Of a stretch of DNA of 22,559 nt, positions 5,698 through 12,833 are shown one piece after another (the first letter of the stretch is position 1; each line of letters begins with the position of its first letter). The notes below the pieces were generated by a model. The model made no database searches, had not been told where the DNA came from, and saw nothing but the letters and a program-made list of their open reading frames with translations. Both the position numbers and the translations under genes were made by a program. Source of the DNA: UBA1219 sp045601425 (GTDB taxonomy: Bacteria; Bacteroidota; Bacteroidia; Bacteroidales; P3); NCBI GenBank assembly GCA_045601425.1, contig JAZRZP010000038.1:1-22559 (forward strand), given 5' to 3'.

Positions 5698-7818
5698 TTA
5701 TTGGAATGCTATTCTGTTGTCTTTGATTTCAATTTTGTCTTTCAGGACATCGAACAGGGTTCTGAGTTTCTGGGAGTTTTCCATTTCCATCTGCTGTGCC
5801 ATGAGTTTGGCATCGGGCATTTGTGGATTCTGGTTTATGGCATCAACGTTTACGACATACACGTTGTAGTCACCCTTGATGGGTTTCAGCAAACCTGTCT
5901 TGCCTGCGGCGGCAACGGTTCCGATGGCTTTCATCTCAGGACCGTAGTTGCCGAATGTGTATCCGTTGAAATTTATGCCGGTTACGCTGTCAACAGACGA
6001 ACCGAGCTGTGTAGCCAGTGCATTGATGTCCTTTGTCGAAGCCATGGTCTTTTCGGCTTTTTCGGCAAGCATTTCAAGGCGTTTCTCCTGTTTCACCATC
6101 GGTTCGATGTAAATCTTAACCTGATCCAGTGTGGCATAGCCTTTTTTACGTATTTCTTTCAGTGAAGCCACTACGTAGTTGTCGTCGGATTCGTATATTG
6201 TTTCGGAAACTTCTCCGACTACACGTTCTTCGTTGAATGCCCAGCGTACGATTTCACGTGCTTCGCTCACGCCTTGCAGGCTTTTTACGTTCGATGGGGT
6301 GAAATCGGAATTGTGAACCATGAGGTTTTCTTTCTGTGCTGTTGCAACAAAAGCGTCGTGCGTAGCCACTTTGCTGAGGAAAGCGTTGGCTTTCTGGTAA
6401 GCGGCATCGTAAGTCTCCTTGCTAGCTTTTATTTCGTTTGTAACGAGTGCCACGCGGTATTTTTTGCTGGCGGCTGTTTTGCCTGTAACTTTTACTATGT
6501 AATAGCCTACCTTGTCGGGACGTTCGTAAGTGAACACGGTGCCTTCCGGCGACTCAACTATCTTTTCGTTGAGGAAACCGTATCCACCGTCGGTGGTCCA
6601 TTTCATGTCGCCTTGGTTGTCGCCTTTTGTCGGGTCGTCGGAGAAACTTGCAACGGCTTCTTCAAATGACATCTTGCCGGATTTTATAAGGGCTTCAACG
6701 CTGTCGGTCAAGGATTTTGCTTCGGCTTCGGAACGGGAAATTCCTTCGGCCTTGTTGTTCAGTATTATTATTGCCGATGCTCTGAGGCTGTCGGGACGGT
6801 TTTCGGCTTTCAAGACTTTTGCCATTACCCACTTGTTGCCTATGAGACGGGGTTCTACGAATCCGCCTGCCGGTGTTTGTGAAATGAGCGTGTCAAGTGG
6901 TGCCATGCTGAGAAAAGCGGAAGATTTTACATAAGACGAATCGTACCATACGTCGGAAATCTGGTTTACGAATGCTGCGGCGTACTCGTCTTCAATGGTC
7001 TGGAATTCTTTCCATGATTCCATGAATTTGTTTTCTATGTCGGCCAAGTCTTTCTGGGTCGGTACTACCGGAAATTGTACGAAATCTATGTCTCGCGAAT
7101 TTTCCTGTTTGAACATTTTCTTGTGTTCATTGTAGTATTTTTCGTAATCGGCATCGGTGATCTTAATCTGGTCATCGGTGATTGTCTGCGGAGAAAGGGC
7201 AATTACCCTTGCATCTGCAGATTTTGCCGACATCGCAACGATTTTTTCTGCTATGGCTTTCGGAGTGTAGAAACTTTTGGCAAGCAACATGTTGTATTTT
7301 TCATAAAGACGCGATTTCGACACGTACTGTTCGATGTCTGCCCATTGCAACTGGTCTTCGGGTTTCAGCTGGTCGAAATTCTGCACGTACTGCTTCACTA
7401 TTTGGGAGTTGTAAATGCCCGTAGAAGGGTCGGTGAACTGTTGTTTCAGAAATGGATGTATGAATTCGCCGAGGTACATGTCGCTGAGTTCTGCCTGCGA
7501 AACGACAATGCCCAATGCTTCAAGTTGTTTTCCGTAGATTTTTTCTTCCAGAATCTGATTCCAGACCTGTTCGCGGAATTCGAAAGTTTTGTCTGATGGA
7601 ATCTGGTCGATGCCCTGCTGACGTTTAAGGCGTTCTTCTTCTTCCTGCACTTTTTGTTCAAAGTAGGTGTTCAGGACTGTTTCTCCGTCAATTTCTGCAA
7701 AATCGGGTACGCTGGACTGTCTTTTAAAAACGTCGCCGATGATGAAGGCTACAATCGCGATACCTACGACAGCTACTGCTATCCCGGAGTGTTTTCTTAT
7801 TGTTCCAATTATTGCCAT
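5698..7818 (-). CDS. PpiD/SurA-like periplasmic peptidyl-prolyl isomerase
   Basis: 706 residues. A short cytoplasmic start is followed by one membrane segment (about 11-30, SGIAVAVVGIAIVAFIIGDV); the rest lies in the periplasm. The N-terminal part (about 40-200) has the helical SurA_N/PpiD pattern. A parvulin rotamase domain lies at about 345-446, with MSFEEAVASFSDDPTKGDNQ, GFLNEKI and GYYIVKVTGK. The long C-terminal part is helical and ends in a short tail. By family this is an inner-membrane-anchored folding factor for secreted and outer-membrane proteins, relevant in an organism with T9SS cargo and barrel proteins nearby. The length suits the Bacteroidetes PpiD type. It is transcribed alone from a TATCTTTG promoter and has its own terminator. 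Confidence 0.9.
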   Translation of the reverse strand: MAIIGTIRKHSGIAVAVVGIAIVAFIIGDVFKRQSSVPDFAEIDGETVLNTYFEQKVQEEEERLKRQQGIDQIPSDKTFEFREQVWNQILEEKIYGKQLEALGIVVSQAELSDMYLGEFIHPFLKQQFTDPSTGIYNSQIVKQYVQNFDQLKPEDQLQWADIEQYVSKSRLYEKYNMLLAKSFYTPKAIAEKIVAMSAKSADARVIALSPQTITDDQIKITDADYEKYYNEHKKMFKQENSRDIDFVQFPVVPTQKDLADIENKFMESWKEFQTIEDEYAAAFVNQISDVWYDSSYVKSSAFLSMAPLDTLISQTPAGGFVEPRLIGNKWVMAKVLKAENRPDSLRASAIIILNNKAEGISRSEAEAKSLTDSVEALIKSGKMSFEEAVASFSDDPTKGDNQGDMKWTTDGGYGFLNEKIVESPEGTVFTYERPDKVGYYIVKVTGKTAASKKYRVALVTNEIKASKETYDAAYQKANAFLSKVATHDAFVATAQKENLMVHNSDFTPSNVKSLQGVSEAREIVRWAFNEERVVGEVSETIYESDDNYVVASLKEIRKKGYATLDQVKIYIEPMVKQEKRLEMLAEKAEKTMASTKDINALATQLGSSVDSVTGINFNGYTFGNYGPEMKAIGTVAAAGKTGLLKPIKGDYNVYVVNVDAINQNPQMPDAKLMAQQMEMENSQKLRTLFDVLKDKIEIKDNRIAFQ

Positions 7819-7850
7819 TTTATGTTTTTTTAGTGTTTAAAAATGAGGTG

Positions 7851-7858
7851 CAAAGATA
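7851..7858 (-). promoter_or_regulatory. Bacteroidetes -7 box of the ppiD-like gene
   Basis: The minus strand reads TATCTTTG, 32 nt before the ATG at 7818. No good -33 TTTG is visible. Confidence 0.6.
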
Positions 7859-7979
7859 CGAATTTTTTTTGTTCTGAGAAGGATTTTGTTTCCTTTTTTT
7901 TACACAAATATTCTATGTTTTTGCAAATCAGTGTCTTATGTTTTTGTGTGCCAATGTCCGCATTTTTCTGTGATTGCCG

Positions 7980-9005
7980 TCAGAAAAGTTCGGCTTGGCT
8001 GCCGAAGTTCTTGATTTTGCCAAGGTGCTGGTAGGCGAGAGGGGTGACTTCCCGTCCACGGGGAGTACGCATCAGGTAGCCTTCCTGTATAAGGAACGGC
8101 TCGTACACTTCTTCAATGGTTCCTGTGTCCTCTCCCACCGAAGTGGCAATGGTGGACAGACCTACCGGGCCACCTTTGAACTTGTCTATTATCGTTCCAA
8201 GAATGCGGTTGTCCATCTCGTCGAGGCCATGCTTGTCCACGTTGAGTGCCTGCAGTGCATACTGGGCTATGTCAAGGTTGATGGTGCCGTCGCTTTTCAC
8301 TTGGGCAAAGTCTCTGACTCTGCGGAGCAGAAGATTGGCTATACGCGGGGTGCCCCGGCTCCGGCTTGCTATTTCGTGTGCCGATTCGCTTGTGATGGGA
8401 GTGTTCAGAAGGCCTGCCGAACGCTGTACTATTTTTGTGAGCGTGTCCGCATCGTAGTATTGGAGTCTTGACGTTATCCCGAAACGCGAGCGCAGCGGTG
8501 CCGTGAGCAGTCCCGAACGGGTTGTGGCTCCTATGAGTGTGAACGGGTTCAGCGTTATCTGCACGCTTCGTGCACTGGGACCGCTTTCTATCATTATGTC
8601 GATGCGGTAGTCTTCCATGGCGGAGTAGAGATATTCTTCCACTACCGGCGACAGACGGTGTATCTCGTCGATGAAGAGTACATCGTTTGGTTCGAGGTTG
8701 GTAAGTATGCCTGCTAGTTCGCCGGGCTTGTCGAGTACTGGACCTGAAGTCATCTTCATGTTCACCCCCAGTTCGTTGGCAATGATGTGCGAGAGGGTGG
8801 TCTTGCCAAGTCCCGGAGGTCCGTGGAGAAGGAGATGGTCGAGGGGTTCACCGCGGTCTTTGGCCGCTTGGACAAAAATCTTCAGGTTGTCGATTATCTG
8901 CGGTTGACCGGCGAAACTGTCGAAATGAACCGGCCGCAAGGCCCGTTCTATCTCGCGGTCTTTGCTGCTCTGACTTTTACCTGTTGCGTCTAAATTGTCA
9001 TTCAT
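7980..9005 (-). CDS. ruvB: Holliday junction branch-migration helicase RuvB
   Basis: 341 residues from the ATG at 9005. The frame extends upstream to 9059, but a TACCTTTG promoter lies inside that extension, so the shorter start is chosen. It is the AAA+ motor of the RuvAB complex that drives branch migration in recombination repair. Visible motifs: Walker A GPPGLGKT (62-69), Walker B LFIDEIHRL, sensor GATTRSG, arginine-finger region LRSRFG, and the C-terminal winged-helix pattern GPVGLSTIATSVGED with TPRGREVTPLAYQHLG at the end. ruvA and ruvC are not in the window. The gene order channel-yraN-ruvB on one strand may be partly co-transcribed, but ruvB has its own promoter. Confidence 0.97.
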   Translation of the reverse strand: MNDNLDATGKSQSSKDREIERALRPVHFDSFAGQPQIIDNLKIFVQAAKDRGEPLDHLLLHGPPGLGKTTLSHIIANELGVNMKMTSGPVLDKPGELAGILTNLEPNDVLFIDEIHRLSPVVEEYLYSAMEDYRIDIMIESGPSARSVQITLNPFTLIGATTRSGLLTAPLRSRFGITSRLQYYDADTLTKIVQRSAGLLNTPITSESAHEIASRSRGTPRIANLLLRRVRDFAQVKSDGTINLDIAQYALQALNVDKHGLDEMDNRILGTIIDKFKGGPVGLSTIATSVGEDTGTIEEVYEPFLIQEGYLMRTPRGREVTPLAYQHLGKIKNFGSQAELF

Positions 9006-9031
9006 GAGTTTTTTATGTGTTTTTGCGTTTG

Positions 9032-9060
9032 CAAAGGTACGATTTTTTCCGATATGCAAA
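9032..9060 (-). promoter_or_regulatory. Promoter of ruvB
   Basis: On the minus strand TTTG (9060-9057), 17 nt, TACCTTTG (9039-9032). It decides the ruvB start at 9005. Confidence 0.75.
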
Positions 9061-9118
9061 CGTGTATGCTGAAAAAGTTGCGTTTTTTTTCGTTGGGAAT
9101 CGGTGGCGAAAGTGCTTT

Positions 9119-9481
9119 CTAAACTATTGCGGAGAATGCGTTGGTGATGTGCCGTACTTCTCTGGTGGTTGAGTTCAGCACGATGGCGATGATGTCGAAC
9201 CGTACTTCTTCGGAACGGTTGTATTTCTGGACATAGGCATCGGCAACGGTTACGTATGCACGCTGCTGGGTACGTGATACGAAGATTTCCGGCTCGCCGA
9301 GGAACTTGCTGCTCCGTGTTTTTACTTCTACAAAGGCAATGATGTCGTCTTTTTTTGCTATTATGTCCACTTCGTGGGTGCGGTAGTGCCAGTTGATTTC
9401 CAAAATGGAATAGCCGTTGGCTGTGAGGTATTCGCGGGCCATTTCTTCACCATGTGTTCCAAAATCATTGTGTTCAGCCAT
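9119..9481 (-). CDS. YraN-family (UPF0102) nuclease-fold protein
   Basis: 120 residues. It has the family pattern G-x-x-GEEMAREYLTANGY, N-W-H-Y-R, HEVDIIAKKDDIIAFVEVKTR. Residues D39, E52 and K54 make the D...ExK signature of the restriction-endonuclease-like fold. The biochemical role of YraN proteins is not well established; a nuclease in DNA repair or recombination has been suggested because of the fold. The start codon overlaps the end of the ion-channel gene by 8 nt (ATGGCTGA), indicating translational coupling. ruvB follows 113 nt downstream with its own promoter. The length is normal. Confidence 0.93.
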   Translation of the reverse strand: MAEHNDFGTHGEEMAREYLTANGYSILEINWHYRTHEVDIIAKKDDIIAFVEVKTRSSKFLGEPEIFVSRTQQRAYVTVADAYVQKYNRSEEVRFDIIAIVLNSTTREVRHITNAFSAIV

Positions 9482-10304
9482 TTTCGTCGTTGTTTTTTTC
9501 TATTGTTTCGGTCAGTTCTTCTATTTTTTTCGTCAGGGTTTCCACCTGACCGTTCAATTTGCTTATTTTCTCATTCAGGTCGTCGTTGTTGTCGCTTACC
9601 ATGGCATCAACGAAGATGGAGTTTACGAACGACATTCCTATGATCCCTCCGCCAATGAGAAGAAGACAGAAATATGCCTTCACTACGTATTTCACGGCTT
9701 GACTGTCGTAAAAGGCTGCAATGCTGTCGGGAATTTCGTACCAGCCTTCGGTGGTGAAAAGCCGGAATACGGAGTATATAGAATCGACGGGTGTGGAAAA
9801 ATATGCCGGACAAGCTTCCTTGAACAGCGAGCAGTTTACCAGTGCAATCACTACTATAAGTATGAAGAATCCGAGAAATACACTGAAAGTGTCTCTCAGG
9901 GCAAGTCTCAAGCCCGCGGTTATTTTTCTTGCGTTAGGGAAAAATTTTATGATTCTGAAACTCCTGAATATGCGCAACATACGTATCGACAGGAATACGG
10001 AGAAGTCGAACATCCCGTTGGGCAGGAAAAAAAATACCAGCGAAGGCAGTGAAATCAGTACAAGGATTCCGTCGATACGGTTCCAGTGTTCGCTGCAATA
10101 TTTCCGTATCCCCCAAGTATGGATTTTTGTAATCATCTCGATCAGAAAAACCACGGTAACGAGCATATCGGTTGCCCGAAGTGCCACATGTTCGATGCCG
10201 CTGTCCTGAATTATGGAAATGACAAGGTTCAGTACGATGAAGCAAAAAATGATTCTGTCATTTAAAAAGAATTTTCTTATTCCATGTAACATACTTATAA
10301 TCAA
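9474..10304 (-). CDS. Voltage-gated cation channel, single six-helix domain
   Basis: 276 residues, Ion_trans family. Segments S1 (about 17-33) to S6 (about 206-232) can be traced. S4 has arginines every third residue (R108, R111, R114, R117, within IRMLRIFRSFRIIKFF), the voltage-sensor pattern. The pore loop contains FTTEGWYEIPD (183-193), where E186 and W188 match the E-S-W of the bacterial sodium channel filter TLESW; the glycine replaces the serine. After S6 comes a Leu/Lys/Glu coiled coil (about 243-272), as in tetrameric bacterial sodium channels. The protein is expected to form a homotetrameric inner-membrane channel for Na+ or Ca2+; selectivity cannot be read safely. M5 is an alternative start. 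It is coupled to yraN by an 8-nt overlap. Confidence 0.88.
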   Translation of the reverse strand: MIISMLHGIRKFFLNDRIIFCFIVLNLVISIIQDSGIEHVALRATDMLVTVVFLIEMITKIHTWGIRKYCSEHWNRIDGILVLISLPSLVFFFLPNGMFDFSVFLSIRMLRIFRSFRIIKFFPNARKITAGLRLALRDTFSVFLGFFILIVVIALVNCSLFKEACPAYFSTPVDSIYSVFRLFTTEGWYEIPDSIAAFYDSQAVKYVVKAYFCLLLIGGGIIGMSFVNSIFVDAMVSDNNDDLNEKISKLNGQVETLTKKIEELTETIEKNNDENG

Positions 10305-10340
10305 TATTATGTGAAATATTGTTTAAAATGGCGCCAATTG

Positions 10341-10348
10341 CAAATATA
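10341..10348 (-). promoter_or_regulatory. Bacteroidetes -7 box of the ion-channel gene
   Basis: The minus strand reads TATATTTG, 36 nt before the ATG at 10304. A -33 element is not evident. Confidence 0.55.
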
Positions 10349-10362
10349 CTGATTTTTTGCAT

Positions 10363-10482
10363 ATGGTACGGCATCTGCAGGTAAAAATTGAAAAACAGCC
10401 TTCAAAAACATCTGAAAAAGTTGTTCCGGCTGTTGAAAAAATCGAAATCAACAGTTCTGTTGAAAAAAAAGCCGTTGCGTAA
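10363..10482 (+). CDS. Possible 39-residue Lys/Glu/Val-rich small protein
   Basis: This lies in the 328-nt gap between the divergent ion-channel gene and atpE. An ATG opens 39 codons ending in TAA. The product is highly charged, with a loosely repeated pattern (TSEKVVPAVEKIEI, then NSSVEKKAV) and no hydrophobic segment. It resembles the low-complexity tail of a larger cytosolic protein. No good TAnnTTTG box is found just upstream, so it may be a non-expressed remnant or a chance frame. I do not recognise it. The rest of the gap (10483-10632) is A-rich and holds the atpE promoter and an AT-rich leader with a small CCCTTcAAGGG hairpin. Confidence 0.3.
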   Translation: MVRHLQVKIEKQPSKTSEKVVPAVEKIEINSSVEKKAVA

Positions 10483-10558
10483 ATAAAATACAATCAACAT
10501 GTTATGGATTTAAAAAAAAAAAAATGTGGAAAAAGTAAAAAAAATGGAATAAAAATCT

Positions 10559-10566
10559 TAAATTTG
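10559..10566 (+). promoter_or_regulatory. Bacteroidetes -7 box of atpE
   Basis: TAAATTTG followed by C, 66 nt before the atpE start, leaving a leader of about 60 nt. No convincing -33 TTTG. Its presence indicates that atpE starts a transcript and is not internal to a longer atp operon. Confidence 0.6.
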
Positions 10567-10632
10567 CGGTTCATAAAAACGAAAAAAAGCCCTTCAAGGG
10601 TAAGTTATTAACTAAATAAAAACAGTACAGTT

Positions 10633-10881
10633 ATGTTAACAGCATTATTAGCATTATTAGCAGAAGGCCTCGGAACAATGGGCGCAACAATCGGAGCTGG
10701 TTTGGCAACAATCGGAGCCGGTCTGGGTATCGGAAACATTGGTAAAAGTGCAATGGAAGCCATCGCACGTCAGCCGGAAGCAACAGGTGATATTCGTTCA
10801 AACATGATTATCGCTGCAGCTCTCGTTGAAGGTGTTGCCTTCTTCGCTATCGTTGTTTGCTTGCTCGTTGTTATCGCTTAA
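10633..10881 (+). CDS. atpE: ATP synthase F0 subunit c
   Basis: 82 residues, the proteolipid of the membrane rotor ring that carries ions through F0. It has a glycine-rich first helix (GATIGAGLATIGAGLGIG), the polar loop A-R46-Q47-P48, and a second helix with the ion-binding carboxylate E66 in AALVEGVAFFAIVV. The sodium-type Gln and Glu-Ser ligand set is not visible, so proton coupling is the default expectation. The subunit b gene follows after 101 nt, with a terminator-like hairpin between. The a, delta, alpha and gamma genes that usually sit around it are absent here. Confidence 0.95.
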   Translation: MLTALLALLAEGLGTMGATIGAGLATIGAGLGIGNIGKSAMEAIARQPEATGDIRSNMIIAAALVEGVAFFAIVVCLLVVIA

Positions 10882-10902
10882 GCAACACGAAGGACAGAGA
10901 TT

Positions 10903-10947
10903 TTCAGGAGTCGCTGCGATTGGCAGCGATTTCTGAAGGTCTTTTTT
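10903..10947 (+). terminator. Terminator-like hairpin between atpE and atpF
   Basis: TCGCTGC (10911-10917) pairs with GCAGCGA (10923-10929) around a 5-nt loop. After a 3x3 internal loop the stem is extended by TTCAG/CTGAA, and T6 follows at 10942-10947. It could terminate most transcripts after atpE, giving excess subunit c over b, as the ring stoichiometry requires. Confidence 0.7.
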
Positions 10948-10982
10948 GAAAACAAAGTAAAAAAAACAAAACAGGTTAAACT

Positions 10983-11477
10983 ATGGGACTTATAACTCCG
11001 GGATTAGGTTTGTTGGTATGGATGACCTTGGCATTCGCAATTTTGGTTTTCATTCTTGTAAAATTCGGATGGCCGGTGGTGCTTAAAGCTTTGAGTGACC
11101 GTGAAAACGACATCAACAATGCTCTTACTGCAGCCGAGAGGGCAAGGGAAGAGATGATGCAACTCCAAGCTCACAACGATGAACTTCTCGTTGAAGCCAA
11201 GAAAGAACGTGACGAGATGCTCAGAAACGCCAGAATGGCAAGTGAACAGATAATTGAAGATGCCCGTGCCAAAGCAACCGAAGAGGCAGACCGCATCGTA
11301 GAAAACGCTCGCGAAAATATCAACTACGAAAAACTTCAGGCTCTCCATGATTTGAAGAACCAGATAGCAAATCTGTCCATTGAAATGGCTGAAAAAGTCT
11401 TGAAGCAGGAACTTCAGGACAGAAACCGTGCTGCAGATTTTGTCAAAGGCGAGCTGGAAAACGTTCATTTGAACTGA
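10983..11477 (+). CDS. atpF: ATP synthase F0 subunit b
   Basis: 164 residues, the peripheral stalk that holds F1 against the membrane part. One N-terminal membrane helix (about 8-28, GLLVWMTLAFAILVFILVKF) is followed by the conserved W-P-V motif and then a long charged coiled coil (about 38-150; e.g. AAERAREEMM, ASEQIIEDARAKATEEADRI). Length and layout fit the family. It follows atpE but is separated by a terminator-like hairpin, and is itself followed by a strong terminator and then unrelated lipoprotein genes, so atpH, atpA and atpG must be elsewhere. Confidence 0.95.
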   Translation: MGLITPGLGLLVWMTLAFAILVFILVKFGWPVVLKALSDRENDINNALTAAERAREEMMQLQAHNDELLVEAKKERDEMLRNARMASEQIIEDARAKATEEADRIVENARENINYEKLQALHDLKNQIANLSIEMAEKVLKQELQDRNRAADFVKGELENVHLN

Positions 11478-11495
11478 TTCTGAAACAAAGAAAAC

Positions 11496-11532
11496 AAAGA
11501 TAGGATTGCCCAATGGTCTTTCCTATCTTTTT
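11496..11532 (+). terminator. Intrinsic terminator after atpF
   Basis: AAAGATAGGA (11496-11505) pairs perfectly with TCCTATCTTT (11521-11530), followed by two more Ts. Its right arm with the following TTG also resembles a TAnnTTTG box with an insertion, so it might overlap the promoter of the lipoprotein operon. Confidence 0.8.
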
Positions 11533-11547
11533 GCATATAAATACTAT

Positions 11548-12132
11548 ATGACCGTGAAACGCAGATTGCTGATATTCGTTAATGGTTTGCTGGCAGGCTT
11601 GCTCCCTTTTTTAGGATGCTCGAGAAAGTCTGTCCCAGTGGACGATCCGCCGCCGTGCCTCTACGGTGTGCCGACTGCCGATTTCATCGAAATAAAAGGC
11701 TCTGTGACTAACGAACAGCAGAACGCATTGCAGAACATTGAGGTGGTGGTGGAGATGGAATCCGTTGCCGATACGCTGTACACCGATGGAACGGGGAATT
11801 TCGCAGGCAGATCAGTCGGCAGTTTCCCTTACGATGCAGCAAAAATATACCTCAATGACCCGTCGGGAAGGTACAGTTCGGATACCATTGACGCGGAGAT
11901 TGAGTACAAAAATCCCAAAAGTGCATGGAATCAGGGCGCCGGAACCGTTTCAGTGAATGTGGTTCTGAAAGAAAAACAGAAACCCGTACGGCCTGAAGAC
12001 AAGAAGTTGAATACAGACAGACGAATCAGCGACATAAGACCGCTTTACGGTGTGCCTCCGGCACAGTGGCAGAAATCGGAAGAAAAAGAAAACAGAAAAA
12101 ACATAAGTGAAACCAAAGACAAAAACGAATAG
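11548..12132 (+). CDS. Lipoprotein 1 of an rSAM/lipoprotein system
   Basis: 194 residues from the ATG at 11548. The frame runs back to 11506, but the later start gives a proper signal peptide, MTVKRRLLIFVNGLLAGLLP, ending in lipobox FLGC with C24. Directly after it comes PPPCLYGVPTADF. The middle (about 46-140) is a small beta-sandwich-like domain (IKGSVTNEQQNALQNIEVVV) resembling carboxypeptidase regulatory-like domains. A second motif, RPLYGVPPA, is at 164-172, followed by a charged Lys/Glu/Asn tail. It opens an operon of three such lipoproteins and a radical SAM/SPASM gene, 3 nt before the next gene. I recall TIGRFAM families named for an rSAM/lipoprotein system that fit this layout; membership was not tested here. 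Confidence 0.85.
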   Translation: MTVKRRLLIFVNGLLAGLLPFLGCSRKSVPVDDPPPCLYGVPTADFIEIKGSVTNEQQNALQNIEVVVEMESVADTLYTDGTGNFAGRSVGSFPYDAAKIYLNDPSGRYSSDTIDAEIEYKNPKSAWNQGAGTVSVNVVLKEKQKPVRPEDKKLNTDRRISDIRPLYGVPPAQWQKSEEKENRKNISETKDKNE

Positions 12133-12135
12133 ATT

Positions 12136-12534
12136 ATGAAAAAGAAGATTCTAGTGTTGTCCAATGCAGTCCTGACGAGCCTGCTTGGATTATGCGGCTG
12201 CGAGGATGGACTTTTCGGCGACCGTTGCCTGTACGGCTGTCCGGAACCAGAATTGGTGGGTATGTACGGAACAGTGGTCAATGAACAGGGTATCCCCGTT
12301 GGGAACATACAGGTGATGCATGGAGCAGACACGGTATATTCTTCCGAAAGAGGAATGTTTGTCTTTCCTCGAATGAGAAACGTTGAACCGAGGGATTCCG
12401 TGCAGCTTACAGTGAACGACGTGGACGGTGAGGCGAACGGCAGCTACGAAAACCTCTCTGTCAGAGTAAGGCCGGTGGATTCTCCGGTACAAATAACTTT
12501 AAAAGAAAAAAATAAGGAACAGATATGTCGATAA
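12136..12534 (+). CDS. Lipoprotein 2 of an rSAM/lipoprotein system
   Basis: 132 residues. Signal peptide MKKKILVLSNAVLTSLLGLC, then lipobox L-C-G-C with C22. Soon after comes DRCLYGCPEPELVGMYGTV, a YG-x-P motif with a neighbouring cysteine, similar to the CLYGVP segment of lipoprotein 1. The rest matches the regulatory-like beta domain of lipoprotein 1 (GTVVNEQGIPVGNIQVMHGADTVY, later SVRVRPVDSPVQITLKEKNK). It lacks the C-terminal YGVPP tail of its two neighbours. It overlaps lipoprotein 3 by 10 nt, which implies coupled translation. Probably a paralogue of lipoprotein 1. Confidence 0.85.
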   Translation: MKKKILVLSNAVLTSLLGLCGCEDGLFGDRCLYGCPEPELVGMYGTVVNEQGIPVGNIQVMHGADTVYSSERGMFVFPRMRNVEPRDSVQLTVNDVDGEANGSYENLSVRVRPVDSPVQITLKEKNKEQICR

Positions 12535-12827
12535 GAAAAAGGACTATATTATTAGCAAACAGTTTCCTGCTTGTACTGGCCGGATTCTTCAGCTGCAGCA
12601 AGACGGTGACTGACAATGCTTCGAAGGGTGAAATACAGCCGGAGCCCCAGCAGGAAAGAGTTAAGCCGGAAGTCCGTCCGGTAATTTACGGTGTGCCTCC
12701 TGTTGTGATAGAAGCACAGGACTCGATTCCCCTGAAATCAAAAAAGGATACGACAGTGAAGGAACAGCCGGTGTTCAGAGAACCTGTAAGAGTGCTTTAC
12801 GGTCCGCCACCTGCACCGAAAAAATAA
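12525..12827 (+). CDS. Lipoprotein 3 of an rSAM/lipoprotein system, with C-terminal YGPPPAPKK
   Basis: 100 residues. Signal peptide with lipobox FFSC (C24), then a Pro/Glu/Lys-rich unstructured chain without the beta domain of the other two. It contains RPVIYGVPPVV (51-61) and ends exactly with VRVLYGPPPAPKK. It therefore consists of little more than an anchor and two copies of the motif, which makes it look like the minimal substrate of the enzyme encoded 6 nt further on. It overlaps lipoprotein 2 by 10 nt. The role as modification substrate is an inference. Confidence 0.82.
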   Translation: MSIRKRTILLANSFLLVLAGFFSCSKTVTDNASKGEIQPEPQQERVKPEVRPVIYGVPPVVIEAQDSIPLKSKKDTTVKEQPVFREPVRVLYGPPPAPKK

Positions 12828-12833
12828 TGTCTT

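Noticed and set aside
10501..10560. Very A-rich stretch before atpE as an origin or curved-DNA site
   Set aside because: A-runs are common in all intergenic regions here; no DnaA boxes or iterons were seen.
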